From positions 43,585 to 107,584 of the forward strand of contig CALWLJ010000011.1 of the NCBI GenBank assembly GCA_944381495.1: a DNA stretch of 64,000 bases. Reading direction: 5' to 3'. Below are positions 21,854 to 30,749 of this stretch, one piece after another. This stretch comes from an uncultured Mediterraneibacter sp. GTDB taxonomy: Bacteria; Bacillota; Clostridia; Lachnospirales; Lachnospiraceae. The translations under genes and the position numbers were made by a program. A model generated the notes under the pieces. That model made no database searches. It saw nothing but the letters and a program-made list of their open reading frames with translations, and was not told where the DNA came from. How positions within the stretch are numbered: position 1 is the stretch's first letter; each line of letters begins with the position of its first letter.

Positions 21854-22732
21854 TTACTGCTCCCGCATTATTTCGTTTCTGGATGAACGGTATTTTTCCA
21901 TTTCTTTTGCTACCGTCAGCCGGGTCTTCCAGTTTTGCTCGTAATCAGCGGCAAAATAGCAGGAATACAGGATGTCCAGCAGAAGGTGTACGGATACCTC
22001 TGTGGAGAAATTCCCGATCTTAGAGTAAAGCCGCTCTCGTGTTGTAATATCCAGTACGTAGTCTGCCAGAGGGCGGACAGAATTTTCCCCCAGACCTGTA
22101 AGCAGGATAATGGGTACATGGTTGTTATGGAGAATCTGTGCTTCTTCCAGGATCTTGGTGGGGGACCCGGAATAGGTTACCATGATGACACAGTCATCGG
22201 GAGTTGCTGCCATGGCGGTACACAGCTGCTCCGCATTGCTTGTCTCGATCAATACGTTTTTCTGTAGTCTCTGCATATTCCGTTTGAACAGCCAGGTGCA
22301 GTCCAGAGAAATACTGAGGGCCATGATCAGGATATTTCTGGAGCGGAGCATGCATTTCACGGCCTGCTCAAGTACCTCATAATTGATCAGAGACATGGTG
22401 TCAGAAATGCTTTCAGTATAGAGTGCGGCAATCTTGTTTGCCACCGCTGTCTGCGAGTCGCCGGGGGAGAAGGGACGATTGGCGTCCACATTCTGAAAAT
22501 GCCGTTCCAGATACTCCCGTTCCTCCAGAAATGCTTCAAAGAAATCTGTCCATCCCTCATACCCGAGCCGCTGTCCCAGGCGTACAAGGGTGGCGGGCGT
22601 GGTGTACGCGTCGGAAGCAATCTTCCGGGTTGAGCGTCCCTTCAGTTTACTGCCCTGGGAGAGAAGATAAGCGGCCGCCGTCTTCTCTGCCGAAGGCAGA
22701 TGCATTTCTTCAATTCTCTGTGTCAGAAGCAT
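21854..22732 (-). CDS. MurR/RpiR family transcriptional regulator
   Basis: Sugar-phosphate-responsive regulator of 292 residues. An N-terminal HTH_6 domain covers about residues 1-77 (RKIASDAYTTPATLVRLGQRLGY as recognition region), and a SIS domain covers about 125-255 (VIMVTYSGSPTKILEEA). The coding region looks complete. However, its ATG lies right at a junction with an inverted enoate-reductase fragment, and no ribosome binding site is visible upstream, so expression is doubtful. The 3' end overlaps a GCGGGAGCAGT/ACTGTTCCCGC stem. Confidence 0.88.
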   Translation of the reverse strand: MLLTQRIEEMHLPSAEKTAAAYLLSQGSKLKGRSTRKIASDAYTTPATLVRLGQRLGYEGWTDFFEAFLEEREYLERHFQNVDANRPFSPGDSQTAVANKIAALYTESISDTMSLINYEVLEQAVKCMLRSRNILIMALSISLDCTWLFKRNMQRLQKNVLIETSNAEQLCTAMAATPDDCVIMVTYSGSPTKILEEAQILHNNHVPIILLTGLGENSVRPLADYVLDITTRERLYSKIGNFSTEVSVHLLLDILYSCYFAADYEQNWKTRLTVAKEMEKYRSSRNEIMREQ

Positions 22733-23571
22733 GGCAGAATCAATTCATGGCGGAGAAGACAGAGCAGAAAGCAGAACATCCGAAGAAGATCACCGTTGTA
22801 GGAGCGGGAGTGTCCGGCTGCGAGGCAGCGGTCACAGCGGCTCAGAAAGGACACAAAGTAACGGTCTATGAGAAGAGCGGAAAGATCGGCGGTCAGTGGC
22901 TGCTGGCGGCAGTGCCCCCTGCAAAGCAGGATTTTACAACCCTGGTGACATGGCTGGAGCACCGGATGGATCAGCTTGGCGTGGAAGTAAAGCTGAATAC
23001 AGAATATACTGCTCAGATGGCGCTTGAAGAACAGCCGGATCAGATCGTTATCGCTACGGGAAGCCGTGAAAAGATGCTGCCCCTTCCGGGACTGGACGGT
23101 GAGAATGTATTTCTGGCCCAGGATATCCTGAGCGGCAGGAAGACTCTTACCGGAAAGAATGTGGTCGTCATCGGCGGCGGAAGTGTAGGAGTAGAGACAG
23201 CGGCTCATGTGGCACAGGACTTTAAGCATGTATCTATTCTGGAAGTACGGGACGGGATTTCTCTGGACGGAGAATATTCCAATAATTACTTCCTGTTCAA
23301 GATACTGGATGAGTTCAAGGTGGACGTCCACACAAAGGCATATTTCCAGAAGTTCGAGAACGGGACGGTTACATACAAATATAAAGACAAAGATTATGAG
23401 ATTGACGATGTGTCGGATATTATTGTTGCCGTGGGATCCGCATCCAATCAGGATTTGTATCATGAACTGAAAGATACAGGAATCGAGACTGTTCTGACCG
23501 GAGATGCTAAAGATGTGAAGCAGGGAATCAAGAATATTGAAGAAAGTTACTATCTTGGGTGGTCATTATAA
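22733..23571 (+). pseudogene. 5'-truncated enoate-reductase-type FAD oxidoreductase
   Basis: The readable part (about 275 residues from ATG 22747) is the C-terminal FAD/NAD(P)H half of an OYE/2-enoate reductase family protein. It has a first dinucleotide fold at VVGAGVSGCEAAVTAAQ, the KIGGQW segment, ATGSRE, and a second fold at VVIGGGSVGVETAAH. Full-length relatives have a ~350-residue FMN TIM barrel and an iron-sulphur cluster before this. Here the frame instead runs back into the antisense of rpiR. The gene is broken at the head-to-head junction with rpiR and is unlikely to make an active reductase. Confidence 0.82.
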
Positions 23572-23590
23572 GAGTTAACAGGTGTAACGA

Positions 23591-23628
23591 CGGGGAGGAG
23601 CTGTGTCATCACGGTTCCTCCCCGCAGT
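23591..23628 (+). terminator. Terminator after the oxidoreductase fragment
   Basis: CGGGGAGGA (23591-23599) pairs with TCCTCCCCG (23616-23624), followed by CAGTTTT. Confidence 0.75.
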
Positions 23629-23758
23629 TTTGTGCGATACGCCCGGAGGGCGGCCGCCGTGCCTGCACGAGCGGACATCAGGGCTTGCGGACGGATCTGA
23701 GTTATGGTAGCATTCTCACAGAGATAAAAACGTCAAGTGATTACAAGGAGTGGAAACG

Positions 23759-24361
23759 ATGGGCAGAACGGATGCGGAATTAACGGAAAGCGGAAAGAAG
23801 ACCAAGGATCTGATCTTTCAGACAGCGGTGAAAATTCTGAAGGAAGAAGGATATGATAAGGTAACGGTGCGCAGGATCTGTAAGGAGTCCAACACGAGCA
23901 ACGGCAGCTTTTATCATTTCTTCAAAAATAAAGATGAACTGCTGGCATATTATTACACCATGTCGGCAGAGGATTTCATGGAAGGCCAGGAAGAAAATAT
24001 GAAAAATGCGGATCTGTATCATCAGATGCTGATCTGCTATAAGTGGTATATCCGGTATACTTCAGAGTTCGGGCTTGATTTCTGCATAAATTTCTTCAAC
24101 TCGCACAACCGGGCCATTGATCCTATGTATATGTACAATGCCTTTTATGAGATATCAAGGAAATGCCTGTACGAAAAGCCGGATGAGATCAAAGAAGGGT
24201 TCACTGCGGATGAGATAGCGAAGGAACTCTGCATCCTGGCCAAGGGGATCATATTTGACTGGAGCTCTTCCAGAGGATCCTATGATATTGAACATGTGGC
24301 GGAGCGGATGTTCACGGTGTATCTGGACGGCGTGATCCGGAAAAGAACAGACGGAGAATAA
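23759..24361 (+). CDS. TetR/AcrR family transcriptional regulator
   Basis: 200-residue regulator. The N-terminal helix-turn-helix is VTVRRICKESNTSNGSFYHF (about residues 36-56), with a KNKDELL tail. The rest is a ligand-binding helical domain I cannot assign. ATG 23759 lies eight bases after AAGGAG; an in-frame GTG (23750) overlaps that site. A weak promoter (TTGCGG-17-TAGCAT) is near 23685-23713. Its natural target may have been the truncated oxidoreductase just upstream; this is inference from position. Confidence 0.88.
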   Translation: MGRTDAELTESGKKTKDLIFQTAVKILKEEGYDKVTVRRICKESNTSNGSFYHFFKNKDELLAYYYTMSAEDFMEGQEENMKNADLYHQMLICYKWYIRYTSEFGLDFCINFFNSHNRAIDPMYMYNAFYEISRKCLYEKPDEIKEGFTADEIAKELCILAKGIIFDWSSSRGSYDIEHVAERMFTVYLDGVIRKRTDGE

Positions 24362-24412
24362 GGCTGCGAGGCCGGGCGCTGCTGACAGAGCAGGACGCTC
24401 CGCTCTGCTGTG

Positions 24413-24856
24413 ATACACATCAGAACAGCTGTCGCTGAACCGGGATTCCGGGAACTGGTGACTGAACTCCGCAAGGCGGGCGTTTCCGTAGGAGTGGATA
24501 CTGACATGACCGCATATATCTAGTACAAGAAGCTGGAGAAGCTGGACGTACTCCGGGAGATGTCCTTTATCGTCACAAGCGAGGAAGCTGGCGTGGAGAA
24601 GCCCTCTTCCCTGTTCTTCCGGCTCTGTGTGGAGAAAGCCGGATGTGCCCCGGAAGAATGCATCTTTACCGGAGACAATATGAGAAAAGATGTAGAAGGG
24701 GCCTGCAGCGCCGGGCTTCACGGCATGTGGTATCATCCGCCCAGGCTGGAGAAGGAAAATGAGGGGAGATGCGGGTACCCGGTGATCAGGTCGTATGAGG
24801 AATGCCTGAAAGATGGCAGGATATGTATGGGAGAGATGGCAATATACGATGAATAA
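24413..24856 (+). pseudogene. HAD-family hydrolase remnant
   Basis: In one frame the stretch reads as the last ~145 residues of a YjjG-like HAD hydrolase: PGFRELVTELRKAGVSVGV, then VDTDMTAYI, a stop TAG (24521-24523), then YKKLEKLDVL, SEEAGVEKPS and GDNMRKDVEGA (motifs III and IV). Relatives have Gln at the stop position, so CAG to TAG is likely. The N-terminal part with the nucleophile DxD is absent. Dead gene. Confidence 0.8.
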
Positions 24857-24910
24857 ACAGAGACGCCCTTGAAGCAGGCTATATCAGCGTGCGCAAGGGC
24901 GTCTCTGTTT
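24856..24910. terminator. Bidirectional terminator, 16-base perfect stem
   Basis: AACAGAGACGCCCTTG and CAAGGGCGTCTCTGTT flank a 22-base loop, with TTTATTTC following on the plus strand. It separates the HAD remnant from the convergent AAA-4 gene. Confidence 0.85.
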
Positions 24911-24923
24911 ATTTCAATAATTT

Positions 24924-25715
24924 TCAGTATCCTTTACGGTCGGAGCCGATGCGCTCAATTAGCTTTGCCTCCTTCAATTTTTTCAATCGTACAGCTACCG
25001 TTTTCCTGCTGACACCTAATCGTTCAGCCAGTTGCGGCATTGTATAGCCGGGATCTTCCGCAAGTAATGTCAAAAGTCCCCGTTCCTTATCAGTCACTTT
25101 ATCAGTCACCTTTACAGTCACCCGTATGATTCGATCCTCCGGTGCAGTGAACTTTATCATAATATCTCCCGGGTTGATCGTGTACTCCGGCTGCGGTACG
25201 CCGTCCTTTTTACAGGCGGAACAGATTTTCTCAATCCCACGTCCCCAGCTCTCAATAAAACCCGCCAGATAGAACACATGGGCAATATTAGGGTTATATG
25301 GAATAGAGGCATGTTTGTTCATCAGGTTTTCCAGTGTCCAGTTTTCCGGTAGGTAGCCGCAGTTGGCGATATACAGCTTATCTTCATATACACTGATCTG
25401 GATTGGTACACCGGATTGATACTGTTTGTGGCACAGAGCGTTCAGCAAGGCTTCCCGAAGGGCTTCTTCCGGTACAAAGTACCGCTCGATTCGCTGCATT
25501 CCTTCATAAGTGATCTTGGCTCGCATGTATTTCAGGTACACAAGCTCTACGATTTTGTCGATTTGTTCCAGGATGGAGCCGTGGATTTCATCCTGATACA
25601 GCAGATCGGCATCTGTCTCAAAATAGCCTATTTTTACATACGCACCCAGCTGCCATTTTTCGGGATCTTTGCTGAACAGGAGCATAGCTGCGTTGGTCAG
25701 ATATGAGCCGTTCAT
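24924..25715 (-). pseudogene. AlbA_2/RecG-like ATP-binding protein, N-terminus missing
   Basis: About 263 residues matching the C-terminal two-thirds of the Schlafen-AlbA_2 / HATPase_c_4 family. Seen are the LTNAAMLLFSKDP helix, the PEEALREALLNALCHKQY ATP-binding N-box-like region, the ESWGRGIEKI motif and a winged-helix end (MPQLAERLGVSRKTVAVRL). The N-terminal AlbA_2 DNA-binding domain is absent: upstream in frame there is a stop after a few codons and unrelated sequence. The ORF is intact from its first Met, so a shorter product is possible. Confidence 0.72.
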
Positions 25716-25872
25716 CAGATGCAGTTTTAGTTTTTTTCGTTTATATTTCCTATTTCAAGCGGAATAGTAGTACCGGTTCCAAGTGCGTTATCAAAATTGA
25801 CACAGTCTAATATCAGATCATCGTTCTGCAAATTTGCTTCAATCGTATTCTTGCCTTTCTATCGTATCCGCC

Positions 25873-25931
25873 ACAGATAATTTTATTATAGTGTGGCAAG
25901 ATGGCGATGACAAGTGGAATGAATGTTAATT
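25873..25931. repeat. 59-base dispersed repeat, copy 1
   Basis: Begins ACAGATAATTTTATTATAG and ends GAATGAATGTTAATT. It is about 51 of 59 bases identical to 32563-32621. It lies in the gap between the AlbA_2-like remnant and scrK. The rest of 25716-25943 shows only a short minus-strand frame fragment I cannot identify. Confidence 0.7.
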
Positions 25932-25943
25932 CTCGGCAGGACT

Positions 25944-26903
25944 TCACCCCTTCAGCATCCTCTCTATCTCCTCCCTCTCCGGCATCACCCGCAGCGCCCC
26001 CTTACGGGTAGTGATCACAGACGCCGCTGCGTTGGCGAATGTCAGCATCTCTCTCAGCCCGTCAGCGGTCAGTCCCTCAAGCCCATGTCCGCAGATATAA
26101 TGAAGCACGCATCCGCAGAAGGTGTCCCCGGCTCCGGTGGTCTCGATGGTGTTTTCCTGAAGGAAGGGAGCGGCTTCGGCCATGATTCCCTTATAATAGG
26201 CGCGGCTGCCTTCTTTTCCCATGGATACAAGGATCAGCGGGATCTGATATCTTTCACGGATCCATTCCACGCCTTCTGTGTAGTCCTCTTTTCCGGTGAG
26301 CCACTGGATTTCGTTGTCCGAGATCTTCAGGATGTGGCAGTGGGCCAGGCCGTACAGTACCTGTTCCTTTGCCTCGTCCAGGCTCTTCCACAGGGGCGGG
26401 CGCAGATTGGGATCGAAGGAAATGATACAGCCGGATTCTTCTGCGATTCGGATTGCTTTTTTTGTTGCTTCCCGCACGCCTTCATGAGTCATGGAGAGGG
26501 TGCCGAAGTGGAAGATCTTCGAGTTGCGGATCAGGTCTTCCGGTATTTCATCAGCGGTCAGCATCATGTCTGCTCCGGGATTCCGGTAGAAAGAGAAGTC
26601 CCGGTCACCGTCGGGAAATGTATGGACCAGAGCCAGCGTGGTATGGATATCTTTGTCCATCTGGAGATAAGAAGAATCAATTCCAACTTCCTCGATGGCT
26701 GACTTTAGCTGTTCTCCGAAGAAGTCTTTTCCAACTTTTCCGATAAATGCGGTCTTATGCCCCAGTCTGGTCAGCATGGCGAGAACATTGCAGGGGGCTC
26801 CTCCGGGGTTGGCCTCAAAGAGGGGGTTGCCCTGTCCGCTGACTCCGTTTTCTGTAAAGTCGATCAGTAGTTCGCCGAGTGCGGTTACATCGTATGTTTT
26901 CAT
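25944..26903 (-). CDS. scrK: PfkB-family fructokinase
   Basis: Phosphorylates fructose with ATP; 319 residues. N-terminal GELLIDFTENG, the sugar-binding NPGGAPCNVLAML stretch, and the C-terminal ETTGAGDTFCG loop with the catalytic Asp are all present. An in-frame ATG at 26924 lies just before AAAGGA, which is the ribosome binding site for ATG 26903; the later start is chosen. Downstream of scrB on the same strand, as in sucrose utilisation operons. scrK itself looks intact while scrB is broken. Confidence 0.92.
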   Translation of the reverse strand: MKTYDVTALGELLIDFTENGVSGQGNPLFEANPGGAPCNVLAMLTRLGHKTAFIGKVGKDFFGEQLKSAIEEVGIDSSYLQMDKDIHTTLALVHTFPDGDRDFSFYRNPGADMMLTADEIPEDLIRNSKIFHFGTLSMTHEGVREATKKAIRIAEESGCIISFDPNLRPPLWKSLDEAKEQVLYGLAHCHILKISDNEIQWLTGKEDYTEGVEWIRERYQIPLILVSMGKEGSRAYYKGIMAEAAPFLQENTIETTGAGDTFCGCVLHYICGHGLEGLTADGLREMLTFANAAASVITTRKGALRVMPEREEIERMLKG

Positions 26904-26949
26904 AGCTTTCTGTTTCCTTTCCAAAGTTTATAGATGAAAATGGCAGAGA

Positions 26950-27014
26950 AAATAAAATGCTGCAGTCATTATACAGCGGATAATAACTGCAGCGTTTTGT
27001 TCTCTGCTTTTTGA
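26950..27014 (-). terminator. Hairpin between scrB and scrK
   Basis: On the minus strand, GCTGCAGT then TATTAT pairs with ATAATGACTGCAGC, flanked by AAAAC / ATTTTATTTT. It can act as an intercistronic terminator or attenuator before scrK. Confidence 0.6.
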
Positions 27015-27051
27015 TCAATTGGGTCTGTGCAGTATTTTCAGAATCCCGGCA

Positions 27052-28410
27052 TCAGGATATAATGTCATATTTTACGACATCCATATCCACTTTTCCGTCT
27101 GCGTAGAACAGGATCCCGTCTGCGGCAGGATCTGTATATATTGTAGCGGACATTGCATGTTCACCGTCGTTGGCAAATACTTCCACGCTGAAGTTGTCCA
27201 GGATGATCCTGAGTTTGATCTGCCCGTCGGTGCTGTTTACCAGGCTTCTTCTCTGATGGATGATGGCCCTTCTGGAACCGGAGAATTTCCGGTCGATCTT
27301 GAGGATCGATTCGTGAGGACGGAAGCTCAGCGCCGTATGGCATGTGCCGTTCTGTGCGAAGCGGACTGCGAATTTGCGGTACATCTCGTCTGCGTCGCCG
27401 GGGCGAAGGGTCAGCTCCATATCGATCCGGCGCCCCTGGATTCCCTCCAGACGGATGATATCATTGAACACGACGTGCTTGTAGCTGATCCGGTTCTGCC
27501 GGAAATCTTCCAGTTCACGGACCGGACGCTGGATCAGACGCCCGTCTCTGACAGACAGCTCTCTTGGGATGCTCATCTGTCCGAACCAGGGCTTCTCCGG
27601 AGAGTGCAGATTGCAGGTATCCCAGTTCTGCATCCATCCGATCATGATCCGACGTCCGTCAGGAGCAACCACCGTCTGGGGCGCATAGAAGTCGATGCCA
27701 TAGTCAATGGCCTGATCAAGTTCTTCGTGGAAGGTATCCGTTTCTTCATCGTAGCTGCCGATGATGCAGACGGTTCCGTTTCCGTTGTGGTATTCAAATC
27801 CCTGGGGCAGCATGTCCTGGGGACTTATCAGGAGAACCTGTTTCCCGTCCAGTTCAAAGAAGTCCGGGCATTCCCACATTTTGCCGAAGCGTCCGTTATT
27901 TTGGAGCAGGATCTTTTCAAATTTCCATTTCAGCCCGTCAGGACTGCTGAACAGCAGGATCTGTCCGTCTTTGTCCGGCGTACAGTTCCCGGCTACGCAG
28001 CGGAAAGTCCCGTCGGACGTCCGCCAGATCCGGGGATCGCGGAAATCGAACCGGCTTCCGTTTTCCGGCAGGTCCTTTCTGTCAAGTACCGGGTTGCCCG
28101 GGTATTTCTCATAGTCGATACCGTCCCCGACTGCAATACACTGTGTCTGGACGCCAAGATGACTTCCGTCCGGCTGCGTCTCATTAATGACTCCGGTATA
28201 CATCAGCAGCTGTCTGCCGTCATCCAGGGTGACGGCGCTTCCGGAGAAGCAGCCGTCCCTGTCATAATCTGTGTCCGGAGCCAGAGCCGCGGGAAGATAT
28301 CTCCAGTGCAGCAGGTCGCTGCTTACGGCGTGTTCCCAGTGCATCGGCCCCCAGTGGGAGTTATATGGATGATACTGGTAGAACAGATGATATTCTCCGT
28401 TATATATGAA
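27052..28410 (-). pseudogene. scrB: Sucrose-6-phosphate hydrolase (GH32), N-terminus lost
   Basis: GH32 invertase-type enzyme. Seen are YNGEYHLFYQYHPYNSHWGP, the transition-state stabiliser region FRDPRIW, the acid/base motif WECPDFFEL and a complete beta-sandwich C-terminus. The family's first blade with the nucleophile motif WMNDPNG is missing. Homology stops at Ile-Tyr-Asn-Gly (about 28407), exactly where the divergent lacI start codon lies, and the frame then continues only as lacI antisense. Without the catalytic aspartate the product should be inactive. Confidence 0.85.
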
Positions 28411-29422
28411 AAGAGACAATTCAGCGCCTACAATGAAAGATGTGGCCCGGGAGGCCGGGGTAGCCCTGGGAACGGTATCAAAGGTGGTAAACGGCATTCC
28501 AGTGGGAGAATCCTACCGGATCCGGGTGGAGGAAGCAATCAAAAAGCTGAATTATCAGGTCAATAGTTATGCACAGGGGCTGAAGGCAAACAAGACTTAT
28601 ACAGTGGCTCTGCTGATCCCCAATACCCGGGAGCCGTTTTTCGGACTGCTTGCCTATCATATTAATCTGGCATTATTAAAGAGAAAGTACCGCCTGCTGC
28701 TCCTGTCTACAGACTCTGATATGGCTCAGGAACAGGAGTACATTACTATGGCGAAGCAAAACAAAGTGGACGGGATCATCGGTCTGACTTACAATCCGGA
28801 TCTGGTCGTAGAGGAGGGAATCCCCTTTGTGTCCATTGACCGCTCCATGGGGGCCAAGATTCCCTGTGTTGCATCAGATAATTTCGCCGGGGGACAGCTT
28901 GCCGCTGAGAAACTGGCTGACCTGGGGTGTAAAAAGGTGGCCTTTTTCCGGGTGGGATCTGTATTGAACAATGAACCGAACAAGAGGAAAGCGGGATTTG
29001 AGAACGGCTGTCTCTCCCGGTCTCTTCCTTATGAAATGAAGATCATCAATACAGGGGAATCTTATGACGAGTTTGAAAGATTTCTTCTGGATCATATGCG
29101 GGACGGGAAACTGGAAATTGATGGTGTCTTCTGTGTGACCGACGGACTGGCGTATTTTACTTGTAAACTGCTCCGGCGTCTGGGGCTGCGTGTGCCGGAA
29201 GATGTGCAGGTCATAGGTTTTGACGGTATCCGGTATTTTGGAAATGCGGATTATATCTGTTCTACCATCGTGCAGCCGGTGCCTGACCTGGCGGAGATGT
29301 GTGTGGAGCTGCTCCTTCAGGAGAGCATGTCTGCCAAGCCCCCTCTTGTATGTCTGCCGGTAACGTATGCTTACGGAGGGACCACGCTGGAGTCCCCTGA
29401 GGAGGAAGATAAGGGTGAATGA
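28406..29422 (+). CDS. LacI family transcriptional regulator
   Basis: 338-residue repressor. The helix-turn-helix TMKDVAREAGVALGTVSKVV is at residues 9-28, followed by the hinge (NSYAQGLKANKTY) and a periplasmic-binding-like sugar domain. It lies head-to-head with scrB, so it was probably the sucrose operon regulator. Its ATG sits right at the scrB junction and the upstream bases (CTCCGTTATAT) offer no Shine-Dalgarno, so its own promoter and ribosome site appear lost. A downstream membrane-protein gene starts 17 bases after it. Confidence 0.88.
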   Translation: MKRDNSAPTMKDVAREAGVALGTVSKVVNGIPVGESYRIRVEEAIKKLNYQVNSYAQGLKANKTYTVALLIPNTREPFFGLLAYHINLALLKRKYRLLLLSTDSDMAQEQEYITMAKQNKVDGIIGLTYNPDLVVEEGIPFVSIDRSMGAKIPCVASDNFAGGQLAAEKLADLGCKKVAFFRVGSVLNNEPNKRKAGFENGCLSRSLPYEMKIINTGESYDEFERFLLDHMRDGKLEIDGVFCVTDGLAYFTCKLLRRLGLRVPEDVQVIGFDGIRYFGNADYICSTIVQPVPDLAEMCVELLLQESMSAKPPLVCLPVTYAYGGTTLESPEEEDKGE

Positions 29423-29438
29423 CAGGAAGGCGGACGGT

Positions 29439-30110
29439 ATGAATGGAAAAGTGCGAAACAGCAAGCTTACATGGGACCGGATCCGGAACTGGTGGTATTA
29501 CTATAAATGGTATGTAATATGCGGAGTCATCCTTCTCGTGATTCTGATTCAGCTGGCCGGCAGTTATCTGGGGATATGCGATACGAAGCCTGATGTCCAG
29601 ATCGCATACGTGGGAGAAACAATATTGCCGGAAGATACGGCGGCAGCTATAGAAACAGCTTTCGCAGCGCTGGCGGATGACTACAACGGAGACGGTGAAG
29701 TAGTGGTGAAGGTCAATCAATATGTGTCGGATCCGGATGCAGTAGATTCTTTCGGAGCGGACGCTCCGCTCATCGGAGATATGGAAGGATGCGACAGCTA
29801 CTTTTTCCTGATGGATGATCCGGAAAATTTTCAGAAAGGATATGAGATCCTGGCGGATCCGGACGGCAGCTGCCCTGCGGAGGGGGACAGCAGTGTGGAA
29901 GGAAAAGTGGTAGCCTGGAAGGACTGCCCCGGTCTCGCGGATATGGACCTGGGTTCCTACACGGATTCCCTGCTGGGGCAGGAAGTAAGCGGTGAGAACC
30001 GGGATCTGGTCTCCGGGTTGTTCCTGGGCAGACGGTGCTTCTACGGTGACCGGACCACGCCATATGCCGAGCAGTGCGGCGAACTGTGGGATCGGATCGT
30101 AAACGGATAA
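29439..30110 (+). CDS. Membrane-anchored extracytoplasmic protein of unknown function
   Basis: About 223 residues. A basic N-terminus (RNSKLTWDRIRNWWYYYKWY) is followed by one membrane helix (ICGVILLVILIQLAGSYLGI) and an acidic outside domain of about 180 residues. Similar single-span proteins precede YesL-like genes in Lachnospiraceae; I know no function. ATG 29439 is eight bases after AGGAAGG; a GTG at 29415 overlapping the end of lacI is an alternative. First of four consecutive envelope genes. Confidence 0.75.
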   Translation: MNGKVRNSKLTWDRIRNWWYYYKWYVICGVILLVILIQLAGSYLGICDTKPDVQIAYVGETILPEDTAAAIETAFAALADDYNGDGEVVVKVNQYVSDPDAVDSFGADAPLIGDMEGCDSYFFLMDDPENFQKGYEILADPDGSCPAEGDSSVEGKVVAWKDCPGLADMDLGSYTDSLLGQEVSGENRDLVSGLFLGRRCFYGDRTTPYAEQCGELWDRIVNG

Positions 30111-30129
30111 ATAGGAAGGAGGAAGTCGG

Positions 30130-30738
30130 ATGAAAGGAAGGCCGGCAAAGAAGTATGTATGCTGTCTGGCTGTGGCAGCGATGCTCCTGACAGGAGGATG
30201 CGCCGCACCTCAGATTGAGGAGGAAGTTCCGGAGACAGATGCAGAGGGCAATCTGGCTGTGGGAACGGTTCTGACAGTGGCGAAACCGGATGACAGGCTG
30301 AAACTTCTGGAGAGCAACACAGCTCTTGCGGCGCAGGGAATGTATTACGCTACATGGGTGGCGGGGGACTCGGAGCCCTATGAAAACAGTGACGGGGAGA
30401 CGGTGGACCTGTACGACGCCCAGCTTTATCTCCTGCTGGAAGATGCGGATGACACGGCGAAAGCCGGAGAAGACATGGAGGACTGGCTGGAACAGGCCCG
30501 GGATAATTACGAAGTATCACAGGAAGAGCAGATTTCCTGCAACGGACAGGATTATACGATGATCACTTATACATGCAAAGATCCGGATTCTCCCTATGAC
30601 AGAGGCGTATCCGCCTTCGCCGCGGTCGGAGACTGCGCCGTCTGCATCGAGCTTACCTGTGTGGAAGACTATGAGGATGATCTGAGAGACTTGCTGACCG
30701 GATTTCTGGAGTGCTGTACTTACAGTACGGATAATTAG
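30130..30738 (+). CDS. Putative lipoprotein
   Basis: 202 residues. A basic start (KGRPAKKY), a short hydrophobic stretch CCLAVAAMLLTGGC and a cysteine at the lipobox (position -3 is Thr, so slightly unusual) point to a signal-peptidase-II lipoprotein. The mature part is acidic and shows no domain I recognise. GGAAGGAGGAAG precedes the ATG. Lies 19 bases after the previous gene. Confidence 0.72.
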   Translation: MKGRPAKKYVCCLAVAAMLLTGGCAAPQIEEEVPETDAEGNLAVGTVLTVAKPDDRLKLLESNTALAAQGMYYATWVAGDSEPYENSDGETVDLYDAQLYLLLEDADDTAKAGEDMEDWLEQARDNYEVSQEEQISCNGQDYTMITYTCKDPDSPYDRGVSAFAAVGDCAVCIELTCVEDYEDDLRDLLTGFLECCTYSTDN

Positions 30739-30749
30739 GAGGGATTGAG

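Noticed and set aside
22423-22732. The first ~100 codons of the open frame that continues into the enoate-reductase fragment
   Set aside because: They are the antisense of the rpiR helix-turn-helix region; only the part after 22733 is homologous to an oxidoreductase.
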